Positions 6,020 to 6,533 of a stretch of DNA of 6,533 nt are shown here, piece by piece. The stretch is from Acidobacteriota bacterium (GTDB taxonomy: Bacteria > Acidobacteriota > Terriglobia > Terriglobales > Acidobacteriaceae). The stretch covers positions 1 to 6,533 of the forward strand of contig JAFAPG010000320.1 in NCBI GenBank assembly GCA_019247235.1. The letters run 5' to 3'. Below the pieces are notes generated by a model that worked only from the letters and a program-made list of their open reading frames with translations, was not told where the DNA came from and searched no databases. Position 1 is the first letter of the stretch; the number at the start of each line of letters is the position of its first letter. Made by a program: the position numbers and the translations under genes.

Positions 6020-6038
6020 TTTCAATATTGCTCCTCAA

Positions 6039-6533
6039 TTACTTGACCGAGGGTACGCTGCCCTCGCCCGGGGCTCTTTGGCCCGTCAGCGAATCGGCGG
6101 TAACAAAAACCGGCTCAATATCGGTAGGAAGAGATTTCAAGCCGTCGAGGGCTCTCTGCACGTCCGGGCGAATGACGCTCAGTTCCGTCAGTATTTTCTT
6201 CGCACCCTGATAGTCGCCGGTTGCTTCCAGTGTGAGCAATTCGCGATCCAGTGAACGAACTGCATCTTTGATTTTCGCGACATCCACCCCGAAGGTTCCA
6301 TCCGCGCTTGCGACAAAGCCACCCCGATCGAGCAGGTAATTAAATTGTATTGCCATGCCTTTTGCATGGGCGTCCTGAAGTCCGAAGCGCAATGTGCGAA
6401 ACGCCGATGCCAAATAGGTTAGATAGAGCTGCTTCTCAGCTGCCACGCCATGAGGCAACGGGGCGCGAATCTGCCCATTGTCGGCTCGCGACATCAGTAA
6501 TTGAAGCGCGAATAGCCCCGTGACGTCCGCTTT
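6039..6533 (-). CDS. M49 (dipeptidyl-peptidase III)-like protein, C-terminal part
   Basis: This is the last 164 codons of a gene that continues past the right edge; the frame is open to the end of the window and the Met at 6494 is internal. The first visible residues, 'KADVTGLFALQLLM', match the segment after the third zinc-ligand Glu of bacterial M49-like metallopeptidases (pattern EExKADVxGLY), so that Glu should lie just outside the window. Then come 'ASAFRTLRFGLQDAHAKGMAIQFNYLLDRGGF', 'VDVAKIKDAVRSLDRELLTLEATGDYQGA' and 'PTDIEPVF', all typical of this group. Such proteins are often annotated as Zn-dependent hydrolases or dipeptidyl-peptidase III-like. The HExxGH-type zinc site and any signal peptide lie outside the window, so activity and location cannot be judged. 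It runs in the same direction as the M13 gene, but the 368-base gap makes a shared transcript uncertain. Confidence 0.8.
   Translation of the reverse strand, partial: KADVTGLFALQLLMSRADNGQIRAPLPHGVAAEKQLYLTYLASAFRTLRFGLQDAHAKGMAIQFNYLLDRGGFVASADGTFGVDVAKIKDAVRSLDRELLTLEATGDYQGAKKILTELSVIRPDVQRALDGLKSLPTDIEPVFVTADSLTGQRAPGEGSVPSVK

Larger units (their letters stand above)
5671..6038. other. Non-coding region between M13 and M49-like genes
   Basis: No credible gene was seen on either strand. Short plus-strand frames here lack ribosome binding sites and recognisable motifs. The half near 5671-5860 contains the M13 leader, the candidate promoter, the inverted 18-mers and a perfect 10-base palindrome GCAATATTGC (5847-5856). 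Nine bases of that palindrome recur at 6023-6031. The half near 5970-6020 contains two stem-loops downstream of the M49-like stop. Confidence 0.5.

Noticed and set aside
1..6533. CRISPR array, tRNA, rRNA, complete insertion sequence or toxin-antitoxin pair
   Set aside because: I looked for regularly spaced repeats, cloverleaf-like segments and transposase motifs on both strands and saw none.

Overview
The window looks like chromosomal DNA of a member of the Acidobacteriota, probably class Terriglobia. This is inferred from gene content, not from a marker gene. The evidence is moderate GC content, a Tat-signal glycoside hydrolase, a secreted M13 metallopeptidase, an M49-like peptidase, and the tail of a MacB/FtsX-type permease resembling the ADOP group that is abundant in this phylum. 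No rRNA, tRNA, CRISPR array, complete insertion sequence or phage gene was seen.

Left part, plus strand (1-3044). The window opens inside an alpha/beta hydrolase related to homoserine O-acetyltransferases (1-485). Its stop codon overlaps a near-perfect Shine-Dalgarno sequence, which leads into a tiny reading frame that appears frameshifted (495-628). The end of that frame overlaps the ribosome binding site of a complete GH51 alpha-L-arabinofuranosidase with a Tat-like signal peptide (639-2249). The tight stop/SD/start arrangement suggests these three are one transcription unit. After a 210-base gap with inverted repeats comes a secreted TlpA/ResA-like thioredoxin-fold protein (2460-3044). It has a CxxC motif but lacks the usual cis-proline.

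Middle (3045-3627). A decayed C-terminal fragment of an ADOP/MacB-type permease follows (about 3098-3404). Its last 20 residues are spread over three reading frames. The convergent spacer behind it (3405-3627) holds nested inverted repeats and a 56-codon open frame of unknown meaning.

Right part, minus strand (3628-6533). A complete, secreted M13 (neprilysin/PepO-like) zinc metallopeptidase (3628-5670) has all expected catalytic residues. Upstream of it is a 368-base non-coding region with a candidate promoter and two inverted copies of an 18-base sequence. The window ends inside the C-terminal part of an M49 (dipeptidyl-peptidase III)-like protein (6039 to beyond 6533).

Taken together, this is a degradative and envelope-associated neighbourhood: an exported arabinan/arabinoxylan-cleaving enzyme, an exported redox protein and two peptidases. 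I see no clear new multi-gene system. The points most worth checking are the frameshifted frame before the GH51 gene, the cis-Pro-less thioredoxin, the permease remnant, and the inverted 18-mers at the M13 promoter.
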